Source of the DNA: a bacterium
GTDB lineage: Bacteria > Planctomycetota > J058 > JAJDCP01
Reading direction: 5' to 3'
DNA: 9,722 nt
Assembly (NCBI GenBank): GCA_030428695.1
Contig: JAUIEM010000383.1
Coordinates: 1-9,722, forward strand
Below, piece by piece: positions 1 to 6,379 of the stretch; the first letter of the stretch is position 1, and each line of letters starts with the position of its first letter. The position numbers were made by a program, and so were the translations under genes. The notes under the pieces are model-generated. The model saw only the letters and a list, made by a program, of their open reading frames with translations. It searched no databases and was not told the origin of the DNA.

Positions 1-198
1 GAGGGGCGCCTGGTGTGCCGGGCGACACCGCGCAAGATCGGCAAGCGCTCGCACCTGTGGGCGGCCGATGTGCGCGTCGGCGAGCGGCTGGTCGCCACCG
101 GCCAGGTCCGCATGCTGGTGCTCGAGTCGGGGGCGGAAGCGGCGGGCGGCCGGTTGACGGTGCCCGACGGGGGTGGGGCTCCGGGGGGGTCCGCGTAG
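1..198 (+). CDS. Hotdog-fold thioesterase-like protein (3' end only)
   Basis: The frame is open from base 1 and stops at 196-198, so only about the last 65 residues are seen. The segment GRLVCRATPRKIGKRSHLW, followed by DVRVGERLVATGQVRMLVLE, has the pattern of the last two beta strands of PaaI/YbgC-type hotdog thioesterases: a strand rich in 'G.L.a.a....Gr', then 'v....g.lvA.g......'. Members of this family hydrolyse acyl-CoA thioesters in the cytoplasm. The catalytic Asp/Glu region and the helix lie upstream of the window, so activity cannot be judged. The last 22 residues are a Gly/Ala-rich tail outside the fold. The family call rests on the C-terminal pattern alone and is tentative. Confidence 0.55.
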   Translation, partial: EGRLVCRATPRKIGKRSHLWAADVRVGERLVATGQVRMLVLESGAEAAGGRLTVPDGGGAPGGSA

Positions 199-319
199 CT
201 GTTGGGCTCCTGCGCGAAGAAACGGAAGAGCGCGGAGCGAGGGGCGACGACAGTCGCTTCTATCGAGGACCATCCCTGAGCTTGCCCGAGCTGCTACGCT
301 ACGCCAAGCACCCCGCTTC

Positions 320-323
320 GGAG
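320..323 (+). promoter_or_regulatory. Ribosome binding site fixing the sulfotransferase start
   Basis: GGAG ends 6 nt before the ATG at 330. It also directly abuts the in-frame ATG at 324, which is too close for that codon to be used. This favours 330 as the start. A TTG at 282 in the same open frame is the main alternative and would add 16 residues. Confidence 0.5.
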
Positions 324-329
324 ATGCCC

Positions 330-1139
330 ATGCCAGTCGGGCCGCTGCCGACGACACGAGATCCCGCGCTCGACCCCAGCGTGCCGGGCCCGGTACGGAC
401 GCCGGACTTCTTCCTGCTCGGCGCGGGCAAATGCGGGACGACCACGCTCTACCACGCGCTCAACGAGCACCCGGAGATCTTCCTGCCGACCCCGAAGGAG
501 CCCTCGTTCTTCTCGCGGCCCTTCCAGGTCGTCCCCGACCCGATCAGCTACTTCCGCCTGTTCGACGGCGCGCGCCCCGGGCAACGGGTCGGCGACGCGA
601 GCCACGTCTACTTCTCCAACCCCGAGTCGGCCCCGGTCCTCGCCGCGCTGTTCCCGGCCGCGCAGTTCGTGCTGATCCTGCGCCGGCCCAGCCTCCGCGC
701 CTGGTCGCTGTTCCAGCACATGCGCCGCTACGGCCACGAGCCGATCGCGGACTTCGCCGCGGCGCTCGCGGCCGAGGACGGGCGCTACGCCGATCAGGAC
801 TTCCCGCGCAGCTGCGGGCAGTACTTCTGGAACTTCCTCTACGTGCGCTCCTCCCGCTACGACGTCCAGTGGCGGCGCTACCTGCGCTTCTTCCCCCGGG
901 AGCGCTTCTGTGTGCTCAGCCTGGCCGAGCTCGCGGACGGCCCGCAGTCGGCGCTGCGGCGCATCTTCCGCTTCCTCGGCGTCGACCCGTCGTTCACGCC
1001 GCGCTGCGCCCCGCACAACCGGCAGGTCTACCCCGACCTGGAGCCGGCCCTGCTGTCCGCGCTCGACGCGCGTCTCGCCTCGACCGTCCGCGCGACGCAG
1101 TCCCTCGCCGGACGGCCGCTGCGGCTGATGGAGCGCTGA
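330..1139 (+). CDS. PAPS-dependent sulfotransferase
   Basis: A 269-residue cytoplasmic enzyme expected to transfer sulfate from PAPS to a hydroxyl or amine, probably on a sugar. Residues 27-40 (FFLLGAGKCGTTTL) form the 5'-phosphosulfate-binding loop typical of Sulfotransfer_1 proteins. K56-E57 in PTPKEPSFF is the Lys-Glu pair that follows this loop in heparan/chondroitin-type sulfotransferases. R118 and S126 in RRPSLRAWS, eight residues apart, form the 3'-phosphate-binding motif. Length fits the bacterial single-domain family. The open frame continues upstream without a stop, so the start is uncertain; 330 is chosen for its GGAG at good spacing. The downstream glycosyltransferase begins 3 nt after the stop, which implies translational coupling and a carbohydrate acceptor. 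The exact acceptor cannot be read from the sequence. Confidence 0.9.
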   Translation: MPVGPLPTTRDPALDPSVPGPVRTPDFFLLGAGKCGTTTLYHALNEHPEIFLPTPKEPSFFSRPFQVVPDPISYFRLFDGARPGQRVGDASHVYFSNPESAPVLAALFPAAQFVLILRRPSLRAWSLFQHMRRYGHEPIADFAAALAAEDGRYADQDFPRSCGQYFWNFLYVRSSRYDVQWRRYLRFFPRERFCVLSLAELADGPQSALRRIFRFLGVDPSFTPRCAPHNRQVYPDLEPALLSALDARLASTVRATQSLAGRPLRLMER

Positions 1140-1142
1140 GCG

Positions 1143-2009
1143 ATGCGGCTGGCGATGGCGCTCGTCGTCCGGGACGAGCTCGACATTATCGAGGGGAACC
1201 TGCGCTACCACGCGGCCCACGGCGTCGACTGCTTCCGGGTGCTCGACAACGGCAGCGTCGACGGCACCCGCGAGCGGCTCGAGGAGCTGCGCGGCGAGCT
1301 CGACCTGCAGATCGTCGACGAGCCCGCCCGCACGCTCGACCAGGATCTGTGGATGACCGCGTTGGTGGCCGGGATCCGGGAGGAAGGCTGCGCCGACTGG
1401 GTGATCCTCAACGACGCCGATGAGCTCTGGGTGTGCGCGAGCGGCGACCTGAAGAGCGAGCTCGACCGCCCGGTGAGCCTGGTCGAGGTGCCGCGCCAGA
1501 ATCTGCTCGCGCGGAGCGTCGACCTCGCACGACCCGACTACCGCTTCTTCCACAACCGGCTGCGGGTCGTCGCTCCGACCGGTGCCGCCGAGCCGGCCCC
1601 GGACCCGGACACGCCGCTGCGCGTCGAGCTCCTCTTGCGCGCGCTGCCTGGCAAGGTGATCGCGCGGGTCGAAGAGGTGCTGCGCATCGGGATGGGGAAC
1701 CACGACGCGCAGTGCAGATCCGACGCGCGCACACGGGCCCGGGCGACGCTGATCTACCACTACCCGATGCGCAGCATCGCGCAGTTCCGGGCCAAGGTCG
1801 CCCACCAGGGCGATGCGCTGCGCCGGAATCCCCGCCACGACCGCACCACGGGCTGGCACATGCGCCGGCTGTACGCCCTGCTCGAACGCGGAGGGCTCGA
1901 CGCCGAGCTCGCGCGCATGGTGCTCGGCGAGGCGCGGGCCCGCAGCCTCGAACAGTCCGGCGTGCTGCGCTGGGACTCGACGGTCGCGGACTGGTTCGAC
2001 GCCGGCTAG
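1143..2009 (+). CDS. Family-2-like glycosyltransferase (Glyco_tranf_2_4 type)
   Basis: 288 residues. The N-terminus (MRLAMALVVRDELDIIEGNL) followed by FRVLDNGSVDGT at 31-42 is the nucleotide-binding start of a GT-A fold, of the kind in which a short 'vvrNE.d.i...l..h...G' opening precedes 'v.DNgS.DGT'. NDADE at 90-94 is the metal/nucleotide DxD-type motif. Other family-like features are GMGNHD at 183-188 and YHYPMRSIAQFRAKV at 205-219. There is no membrane segment, so the protein is soluble or peripheral. It probably transfers a sugar to a glycan or glycolipid. It lies 3 nt after the sulfotransferase stop and ends 13 nt from the convergent FkbM fusion gene. Donor and acceptor are unknown. Confidence 0.85.
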   Translation: MRLAMALVVRDELDIIEGNLRYHAAHGVDCFRVLDNGSVDGTRERLEELRGELDLQIVDEPARTLDQDLWMTALVAGIREEGCADWVILNDADELWVCASGDLKSELDRPVSLVEVPRQNLLARSVDLARPDYRFFHNRLRVVAPTGAAEPAPDPDTPLRVELLLRALPGKVIARVEEVLRIGMGNHDAQCRSDARTRARATLIYHYPMRSIAQFRAKVAHQGDALRRNPRHDRTTGWHMRRLYALLERGGLDAELARMVLGEARARSLEQSGVLRWDSTVADWFDAG

Positions 2010-2022
2010 AGGGCCAGGAGGC

Positions 2023-3270
2023 CTACGGTCCTCGCTCGATCGCGCGGAAGCCGAGGCCCCCCTCTCTGCACACCGCGCGCTGCAGGTAGCCGACGGTGCC
2101 GCGGTGGGGCACACGGGCCTGCGCGAAGTACTGCAGATGGCTCGGTGCGAGCAGGGCATCGATGGCGCGCCGGTCGGCCTCGCTGTGGAACTCGCAGAGC
2201 ACGCTCACGATCGCGCCGAGCGCCCGCCCGAGGCGGCGCAGGATCGGCACCTCCTCGCCCTCGGTGTCGAGCTTGAGCAGGGCGATCTCGCCCAGGGCGC
2301 ACAGCTCGGCGGCGTCCTCGACGGCGACCTCGACCTCCTCCGAGGAGGACAGACGGTTCGGGTGGAAGGAGTCGGTCATCCCCGAGGAACAGCCTCCGAG
2401 GCGCAAGGTCCGGCTTCCGGCCTCGGCGCTGAGCGCGACCGGTCGCACCTCGACACCGAGGGCTGCGGCGTTGCGGCGCAGCGCCGGCAGAGACCGGGGC
2501 GAGGGCTCGAAGGCGAGGATGCGCGCAGAAGGAAAGGCCGCTCGCGCGAACGTCGCGAAGGCGCCGACGTTCGCGCCGACATCGAGGACGAGCTTGTCGC
2601 GCCACTGCGCCGGCAGAGCGGGCAGCAGGTACTCCCGGCCCGCCAGGATCTCGTCGAGCAGCGCTGCCTCGTGGGCGCTGGTCGCCGCCGGCACCCAGAG
2701 GCCGCTGCCGAGCTTCCGCAGCCCGTCTTCTTCCGCCTCGAAGGCGGGAGGTACCGGGACGCGGAAGACCCCGACCGTGTCGCCCCACACCGCGCTGCCG
2801 TGGTGCTCCGTGCTCTCCCAGTCGGTGTGCGCCTCGACCAGCTCGACCCCGGCGAGCCTGGCCAGGGCGGCCATGCCGTCGGTGTAGAAGCGCCAGCAGT
2901 CGACCGGGTAGCGGTGCTCCGGGCCGCGGGAGGGCGCGATCAGGAACAGCATGCCGCCGGGCTTGACGATCCGGCACATCTCCTCGAACAGGCGCCAGAA
3001 CTGCTCGACGTGCTCGAAGGTCGAGCCGGACACCGCGACATCGACCGCGTCGTCGGCGGTCGGCAGGTGGTAGGGGTCGCCGAGCACGACATCGACGTTC
3101 GGCCCGGCCGCGACGTCCATGCCGGTGTAGCTCCAGCCCTCGCGGGAGAAGAGCGGGCGGAAGCAGCCGTTGACGTCGAAGCTGCCGAGGTCGACGACGG
3201 TGAGCGAGGCATGTCCAGCCAGGTAGCGCTCGACCAGGGCGGCCATGTGGGCGTAGGAGCTCGGATGCAC
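2023..3270 (-). CDS. Fusion of a class I methyltransferase and an FkbM methyltransferase
   Basis: 415 residues carrying two SAM-binding Rossmann domains. Domain 1 (about 1-170) is Methyltransf_11-like: VVDLGSFDVNG at 25-35 (motif I), TGMDVAAGPNVDVV at 49-62, and DVAVSGSTFEHVEQ at 77-90, where the class usually has a Glu-His-Val. Domain 2 (about 195-400) is an FkbM-type O-methyltransferase: VLDVGANVGAF at 228-238, AFEPSP at 253-258 and LLKLDTEGEE at 331-340, the family signature. FkbM enzymes methylate hydroxyls on sugars or polyketides. The start is GTG at 3268-3270, with AGGAG (forward 3278-3282) 7 nt upstream, lying inside the preceding gene. It is 1 nt after the stop of the MTase-GT2 fusion, so the two are almost certainly co-translated. 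Both domains keep their SAM motifs, so both could be active. Confidence 0.9.
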   Translation of the reverse strand: MHPSSYAHMAALVERYLAGHASLTVVDLGSFDVNGCFRPLFSREGWSYTGMDVAAGPNVDVVLGDPYHLPTADDAVDVAVSGSTFEHVEQFWRLFEEMCRIVKPGGMLFLIAPSRGPEHRYPVDCWRFYTDGMAALARLAGVELVEAHTDWESTEHHGSAVWGDTVGVFRVPVPPAFEAEEDGLRKLGSGLWVPAATSAHEAALLDEILAGREYLLPALPAQWRDKLVLDVGANVGAFATFARAAFPSARILAFEPSPRSLPALRRNAAALGVEVRPVALSAEAGSRTLRLGGCSSGMTDSFHPNRLSSSEEVEVAVEDAAELCALGEIALLKLDTEGEEVPILRRLGRALGAIVSVLCEFHSEADRRAIDALLAPSHLQYFAQARVPHRGTVGYLQRAVCREGGLGFRAIERGP

Positions 3271-3271
3271 G

Positions 3272-5011
3272 CTAGGTCTCCTGGAGCCCGGCCAGAGTCT
3301 GCCGGTGCCGGTCGGCCTCGGGCGGGAGCTTCCCGACCAGCACCGGGCGCTTGCGCGGCCGCTCCCAGGCGCGCCCCCGCAAGCGCTCGTATTGGGCCCG
3401 CCACGGCTTCGCGCGCCGGCGCAGCTCGTCGGGGGGGACGTTGGTCGCGATCCCGCCGTGCAGCTGGTGGAACGTCGCCTCGCCGAGCAGCACGATCAGC
3501 TCGCTGTCGGGCAGCTCGCAGGCCCGCCGGTAGGTGTCGAGGTTGGCGAAGCCGCCGCCGGCCAGGTCGAAGGCCTCGTCATAGCCGCCGAGCTCGTCCC
3601 ACAGGGCGCGCGGCAGGAACAAGGCGTTGCTCTCCATGTTCGGGCCGAACCAGCCGCTCGAGTTGCTGCCCGCGAGCACGCCGATCTCGAACAGCCGGTA
3701 GCCCTGCGCGGGCCAGCCGATCTCCTCGAGCAACCCGTCCTCGACGGCCTGGTCGTAGCCGGCGAGCATCGTCTCGCCCTGGATGCCCGGGCCGAGCAGC
3801 CAGGACAGCGTGACGATCAGCGGCCGCGCCGCCAGGCTGGCCGCGCGTTGGGCCCAGGACAGCAGCCCGGGGGTCGCGAGCCGGGCGCCGTCGATCCAGA
3901 CGCCGATCAGCGCGCCTTGTGCCCGGGCCAGACCGAAGTTGATCGCTGGCACCGGCGAGGGGCTCGCGTCGTCCAGGTGGAAGTAGCGGAAGTTCGCGGG
4001 CAGGCCGGCGACGACCTCCGCCGGCAGCGGCTGGCTCGAGCCGTTCTCGACGACGATGACCTCGTACGCGCCCGGGTCGATGTTGGTCTGGTATGGGGTC
4101 GCCAGGGAGCGCAGGGTCCGCGGCGCCTCCCGGACCATGTCGTGGACGACGACGATCACCGACAGCCGCGGCCGCGCGGGCAGCCGCCGCTGGAGGTCGT
4201 GGAAGGCGGCCCACAGCCGCGCGTGCCGCTCTTCGGCGGTGACGCGCAGCGCCTGCGCCCGCTCGCCGACGCGCAGCGCGTCGAGCAGCGCCCGCAGCCG
4301 TGGACAGCGGCCGAGCAGCTCACGCGGAGCGACGATCGCGTAGCCGAACAGGCTCGGGATCACGGTCAGCTCGTAGCGCTCGGGGTGCTCGGCGAGGAAG
4401 TCCTCGACCGCGGTCAGTACGCCGTTGCGGGGTCCGCCCTCGAAGCGGGCGTGCTCGAGATACGCGTTCATGCCCCGCCCGGGCAGGGGCGCCCCGCGTC
4501 CCGGCTGCAGGCCCCCGCGCCGGCTCGGATGGCGGAACGCCGCCGGCACGCTGCCCGCCGTGTAGTACAGGTCGCGCCGGCCGTAGGGCCAGCCGACATC
4601 GTGCAGCAGCAGCAGGCAGCGGCCGTGGCCGCGGGCGTGCAGGAGGCGCAGCTCGGACAGCACCGTGTACCAGTTGTGATCGCCGTCGATCAGCGCGGCG
4701 TCGAACGGCTCCAGGCCGGGGAGCACCTCGAGGCTGCGTGCACGCAGCAGGCGCAGACGCGGCCCGTGGGCGGCCTCGAGCTTCGCGAGTGGAGCGCCGG
4801 GGGCCGGATCGATCGCGGTCAGACTACCGCCGACCTCCGCGCAACGGTCGAGCAACAGCCGCGTCTGCGCGCCCTCGGCGACGCCGACCTCGAGCAGGGC
4901 GCGGGCGTCGATCGCGTCGAGCAGGGGGCGGGTCAGGACGTTCCAGAAGCGATGCACGTGCCGGCTCCAGAAGTGTTCGAGTCGGCCTTGGAAACTTACG
5001 TGCCCCGACAA
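3272..5011 (-). CDS. Fusion of a class I methyltransferase and a GT2 glycosyltransferase
   Basis: 579 residues. Residues 1-230 are a Methyltransf_24-like SAM domain: LLEVGVAEGAQT at 39-50, AIDPAPG at 66-72, DAALIDGDHNWYTV at 104-117 and LLLHDVGWPYGRRDLYY at 134-150. The last two are a very characteristic pair for this subgroup. Residues 282-545 are a GT-A domain: SVIVVVHDM at 284-292, VIVVENGSS at 318-326, and WIDGARLATPG at 372-382, where a DxD motif would usually sit. GGYDEAFDLAGGGFANLD at 475-492 resembles the acceptor-site region. No membrane segment is seen. The start is uncertain. TTG at 5009-5011 directly follows an in-frame stop and lacks a clear Shine-Dalgarno. GTG at 4955-4957 has GGAG 7 nt upstream and would drop 18 residues. 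It is the first gene of a two-gene unit with the FkbM fusion. Confidence 0.9.
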   Translation of the reverse strand: MSGHVSFQGRLEHFWSRHVHRFWNVLTRPLLDAIDARALLEVGVAEGAQTRLLLDRCAEVGGSLTAIDPAPGAPLAKLEAAHGPRLRLLRARSLEVLPGLEPFDAALIDGDHNWYTVLSELRLLHARGHGRCLLLLHDVGWPYGRRDLYYTAGSVPAAFRHPSRRGGLQPGRGAPLPGRGMNAYLEHARFEGGPRNGVLTAVEDFLAEHPERYELTVIPSLFGYAIVAPRELLGRCPRLRALLDALRVGERAQALRVTAEERHARLWAAFHDLQRRLPARPRLSVIVVVHDMVREAPRTLRSLATPYQTNIDPGAYEVIVVENGSSQPLPAEVVAGLPANFRYFHLDDASPSPVPAINFGLARAQGALIGVWIDGARLATPGLLSWAQRAASLAARPLIVTLSWLLGPGIQGETMLAGYDQAVEDGLLEEIGWPAQGYRLFEIGVLAGSNSSGWFGPNMESNALFLPRALWDELGGYDEAFDLAGGGFANLDTYRRACELPDSELIVLLGEATFHQLHGGIATNVPPDELRRRAKPWRAQYERLRGRAWERPRKRPVLVGKLPPEADRHRQTLAGLQET

Positions 5012-5069
5012 CTACCACATAGACCGGAAGGCCGCCATCGCGAGCGTTCGCCGTGGCCTCCGCGAGCTG

Positions 5070-5078
5070 TGCTACACT
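5070..5078 (+). promoter_or_regulatory. Extended -10-like promoter element
   Basis: TGCTACACT fits the TGnTAnnnT extended -10 form. It sits 29 nt before the ATG at 5108, leaving a leader of about 20 nt that holds the ribosome binding site. No good -35 box is found at 16-18 nt. It is one of several similar boxes in 5.0-6.4 kb. Confidence 0.4.
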
Positions 5079-5107
5079 GCGTGAACACGACCTGCAGGAC
5101 CCCCGCG

Positions 5108-5221
5108 ATGCGCGCCGAGCTGCCCCCGATCGACGCCCTCGTCCCTGATGTCCCTGCGCTGCACATCGCACAGATCGAGCTCGAACCCGTCGCCGACGCT
5201 CCCGCGCATCCCATCGCATGA
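5108..5221 (+). CDS. Possible small protein, 37 aa
   Basis: A short ORF beginning MRAELPPIDALVPDVPALHI and rich in Pro, Ala and acidic residues, with net negative charge. It has no Cys, membrane segment or known motif. Support is contextual: AGGA at 5096-5099 lies 8 nt before the ATG, an extended -10-like box lies at 5070-5078, and a GC hairpin starts 6 nt after the stop. It occupies what would otherwise be an empty divergent gap between the MTase-GT2 gene (-) and the DoxX gene (+). I do not recognise a family. It could be a small regulatory or interaction peptide, or a chance ORF of a GC-rich spacer. Confidence 0.4.
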   Translation: MRAELPPIDALVPDVPALHIAQIELEPVADAPAHPIA

Positions 5222-5226
5222 GTCTG

Positions 5227-5240
5227 CCCCGGCGGCGGGG
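5227..5240 (+). terminator. GC hairpin after the 37-aa ORF
   Basis: CCCCG (5227-5231) pairs with CGGGG (5236-5240) around a GCGG loop, starting 6 nt after the stop at 5221. There is no T-tract, so intrinsic termination is doubtful. The hairpin also overlaps where a -35 box for the DoxX promoter would lie. Confidence 0.25.
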
Positions 5241-5244
5241 GATC

Positions 5245-5253
5245 TGGTAGGAT
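5245..5253 (+). promoter_or_regulatory. Extended -10-like promoter of the DoxX gene
   Basis: TGGTAGGAT contains a TAGGAT hexamer preceded by TGG, and lies 31 nt before the DoxX ATG. CTGCCC at 5224-5229 with an 18-nt spacer is the best -35 candidate and is weak. The same TGGTAGGAT nonamer recurs at 6352-6360. Confidence 0.45.
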
Positions 5254-5284
5254 CGCGGCCGACCCGCACCCGGGAGCACAGAAG

Positions 5285-5725
5285 ATGACCGATGCCCGCA
5301 CCCGACTGATGAACAACCTCGGCCTGCTGATCCTGCGGCTCGGGGTCGGCGGCTACATGCTGACCCACGGCTGGGGGAAGCTGCAGCGCGTGCTCGCCGG
5401 CGAGCTCGACAAGTTCGCCGACCCTCTAGGACTCGGCCCCGAGCTCAGCCTGCTGTCGGCGGTCGGCGCCGAGTTCTTCGGCGCCCTGCTCGTGATGGTC
5501 GGCCTCGCGACGCGCCTGTCCGCGGGCGCGCTCGTCTTCACCATGGGGGTCGCGGCCTTCATCGTGCACGCGGCCGATCCCTGGACGATGGGGGACGGAG
5601 CGAGCAAGGAGCCGGCCCTGCTCTACCTGATCCCCTTCCTCGCCCTGGTCCTGACCGGTCCGGGCAAGCTCTCCCTCGACACCTACGTGCGCCGCGCCTG
5701 GCAGCGCCGCAAGGCCCGCGCCTGA
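5285..5725 (+). CDS. DoxX-family inner-membrane protein
   Basis: 146 residues with four predicted membrane helices at about 13-29, 56-74, 78-97 and 110-125. Family-like features are LRLGVGGYMLTHGWGKL at 17-33, GAEFFGALLVMVGLATRLSA at 61-80, a His in FIVHAAD at 92-98, and KEPALLYL...GPGKLSLD ending at 132. The C-terminus (RRAWQRRKARA) is strongly basic and therefore probably cytoplasmic. DoxX proteins are linked in various bacteria to redox or thiol stress and membrane quinone chemistry, but the role of this subgroup is not fixed by sequence. The start ATG has GGGAG at 5272-5276, 8 nt upstream. The gene is monocistronic by context: its own -10-like box lies upstream and a convergent GNAT gene ends 3 nt downstream. 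Confidence 0.9.
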   Translation: MTDARTRLMNNLGLLILRLGVGGYMLTHGWGKLQRVLAGELDKFADPLGLGPELSLLSAVGAEFFGALLVMVGLATRLSAGALVFTMGVAAFIVHAADPWTMGDGASKEPALLYLIPFLALVLTGPGKLSLDTYVRRAWQRRKARA

Positions 5726-5728
5726 GGC

Positions 5729-6094
5729 CTACGCCCCCGGGTTGTCCCGCACGCCGACGATCTGCAGCCAGGGCGGCTCCGGCCAGGGGTTCTCGAGGAG
5801 GCGCATGCCGAGCCGGCGCATCACTCCCTGCGAGGCGAGGTTCTCCCGGGTGGTGGTCGCGACGATGCGGCCGAGGCGCAGCACCTCGAAGCCGTAGCCG
5901 AGCAGCGCGCCCCCCGCCTCGGTCGCGTAGCCCCGCCCGCGGGCAGCGGGGGCCAGCGCATAGTACAGCCCGACCTCCGCAGTGACGGCGGCGGCGCGGT
6001 CCGCCTCGCCGGTGACCGCGAGCACGGCGTCGAGGTCGGCGGGGGTCAGGGGGCGGATCGGGACCCGCGGGGTGGTCAGCACGGGCATGTCCAT
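5729..6094 (-). CDS. GNAT acetyltransferase, RimJ/RimL type, internally shortened
   Basis: 121 residues. The N-terminus (TTPRVPIRPLTPADLDAVLA, 7-26) is the usual beta1-alpha1 opening. Residues 42-60 (GLYYALAPAARGRGYATEA) hold the acetyl-CoA pyrophosphate loop RGRGYA. RIVATTTRENLASQGVMRRLGMRLLE at 76-101 is the standard C-terminal 'N..S..v..klGm' block. Full members are about 165-180 residues. Here roughly 50 residues between alpha1 and beta4 (normally beta2, beta3 and the WxxG region) are missing around residue 36-40, with no frameshift. GGAGG (forward 6103-6107) lies 8 nt before the ATG, so translation signals are intact. The substrate is unknown. The protein may be a decayed or minimal enzyme. 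It is convergent with the DoxX gene, 3 nt apart. Confidence 0.8.
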   Translation of the reverse strand: MDMPVLTTPRVPIRPLTPADLDAVLAVTGEADRAAAVTAEVGLYYALAPAARGRGYATEAGGALLGYGFEVLRLGRIVATTTRENLASQGVMRRLGMRLLENPWPEPPWLQIVGVRDNPGA

Positions 6095-6126
6095 CGGCGC
6101 TTCCTCCGCGGGGACAGTGGAGCACC

Positions 6127-6132
6127 ATCCTA
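6127..6132 (-). promoter_or_regulatory. -10-like element of the GNAT gene
   Basis: Read on the minus strand this is TAGGAT preceded by GGG, 32 nt before the GNAT ATG. It is identical to the hexamer before the DoxX and 83-aa genes. No convincing -35 was found. The 5-bp inverted repeat CCCGG/CCGGG at 6133-6149 lies directly upstream, between this box and the plus-strand box at 6162-6170. Confidence 0.4.
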
Positions 6133-6161
6133 CCCGGTCAACTGCCGGGAAGCCCGGGAGC

Positions 6162-6170
6162 TGCTACGAT
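6162..6170 (+). promoter_or_regulatory. Extended -10-like promoter of the 34-aa ORF
   Basis: TGCTACGAT fits TGnTAnnnT. An ATG overlaps its end (6169-6171), so a transcript from here would start after that ATG. This argues for the downstream GTG at 6208 as the real start. Confidence 0.4.
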
Positions 6171-6207
6171 GGGGGAAACGACCGAGCGCAGCACCCCGGA
6201 AGGCTCC

Positions 6208-6312
6208 GTGGGCTCGATCTGGCAGACCACCTGCACGACGCTGAAGAAAGGCGCCGAGCCCGACTGGGACGAGGCCTACGCCCTGAGCGAGCTCGCCCAG
6301 GGACGGGTCTGA
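6208..6312 (+). CDS. Possible small protein, 34 aa
   Basis: The ORF beginning MGSIWQTTCTTLKKGAEPDW has two Trp, one Cys and an acidic second half (DWDEAYALSELAQG), a composition more protein-like than a random GC-rich frame. GGAAGG at 6198-6203 lies 4 nt before the GTG. An in-frame ATG at 6169 would give 47 residues, but it overlaps the -10-like box. The first part may form a short strand and the last 15 residues an amphipathic helix. No family is recognised. A weak hairpin (GCGCC at 6313-6317 with GGCGC at 6329-6333, no T-tract) follows the stop. It precedes the 83-aa gene on the same strand. Confidence 0.4.
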   Translation: MGSIWQTTCTTLKKGAEPDWDEAYALSELAQGRV

Positions 6313-6351
6313 GCGCCGGTCTCCCCGGGGCGCGACGCCGGACCCCGCGCG

Positions 6352-6360
6352 TGGTAGGAT
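6352..6360 (+). promoter_or_regulatory. Extended -10-like promoter of the 83-aa gene
   Basis: TGGTAGGAT is identical to the nonamer before the DoxX gene at 5245-5253. The GTG start at 6380 lies 20 nt downstream, leaving a leader just long enough for the GGAGGG ribosome site. No clear -35 is seen. Confidence 0.45.
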
Positions 6361-6368
6361 CGTGGTGC

Positions 6369-6374
6369 GGAGGG
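6369..6374 (+). promoter_or_regulatory. Ribosome binding site fixing the 83-aa start
   Basis: GGAGGG ends 5 nt before GTG 6380. This selects 6380 over the in-frame GTG at 6362, which lies at the predicted transcription start. Confidence 0.55.
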
Positions 6375-6379
6375 ACATC

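Noticed and set aside
294..2159. 621-residue open frame antisense to the sulfotransferase and glycosyltransferase
   Set aside because: Composition is Arg/Ala/Glu/Val-rich without motifs, and it mirrors two well-supported genes. Long antisense frames are expected at this GC.
5012..5107. Promoter for the minus-strand fusion operon
   Set aside because: No convincing -35/-10 pair was found on the minus strand; the only clear box here reads on the plus strand.
1813..5221. Long plus-strand open frames (666 and 638 residues) across the two fusion genes
   Set aside because: They are antisense to enzymes with clear SAM and GT motifs, and their translations show no domain pattern.
6313..6333. Intrinsic terminator after the 34-aa ORF
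   Set aside because: The stem is only 5 bp with an 11-nt loop and there is no T-tract.
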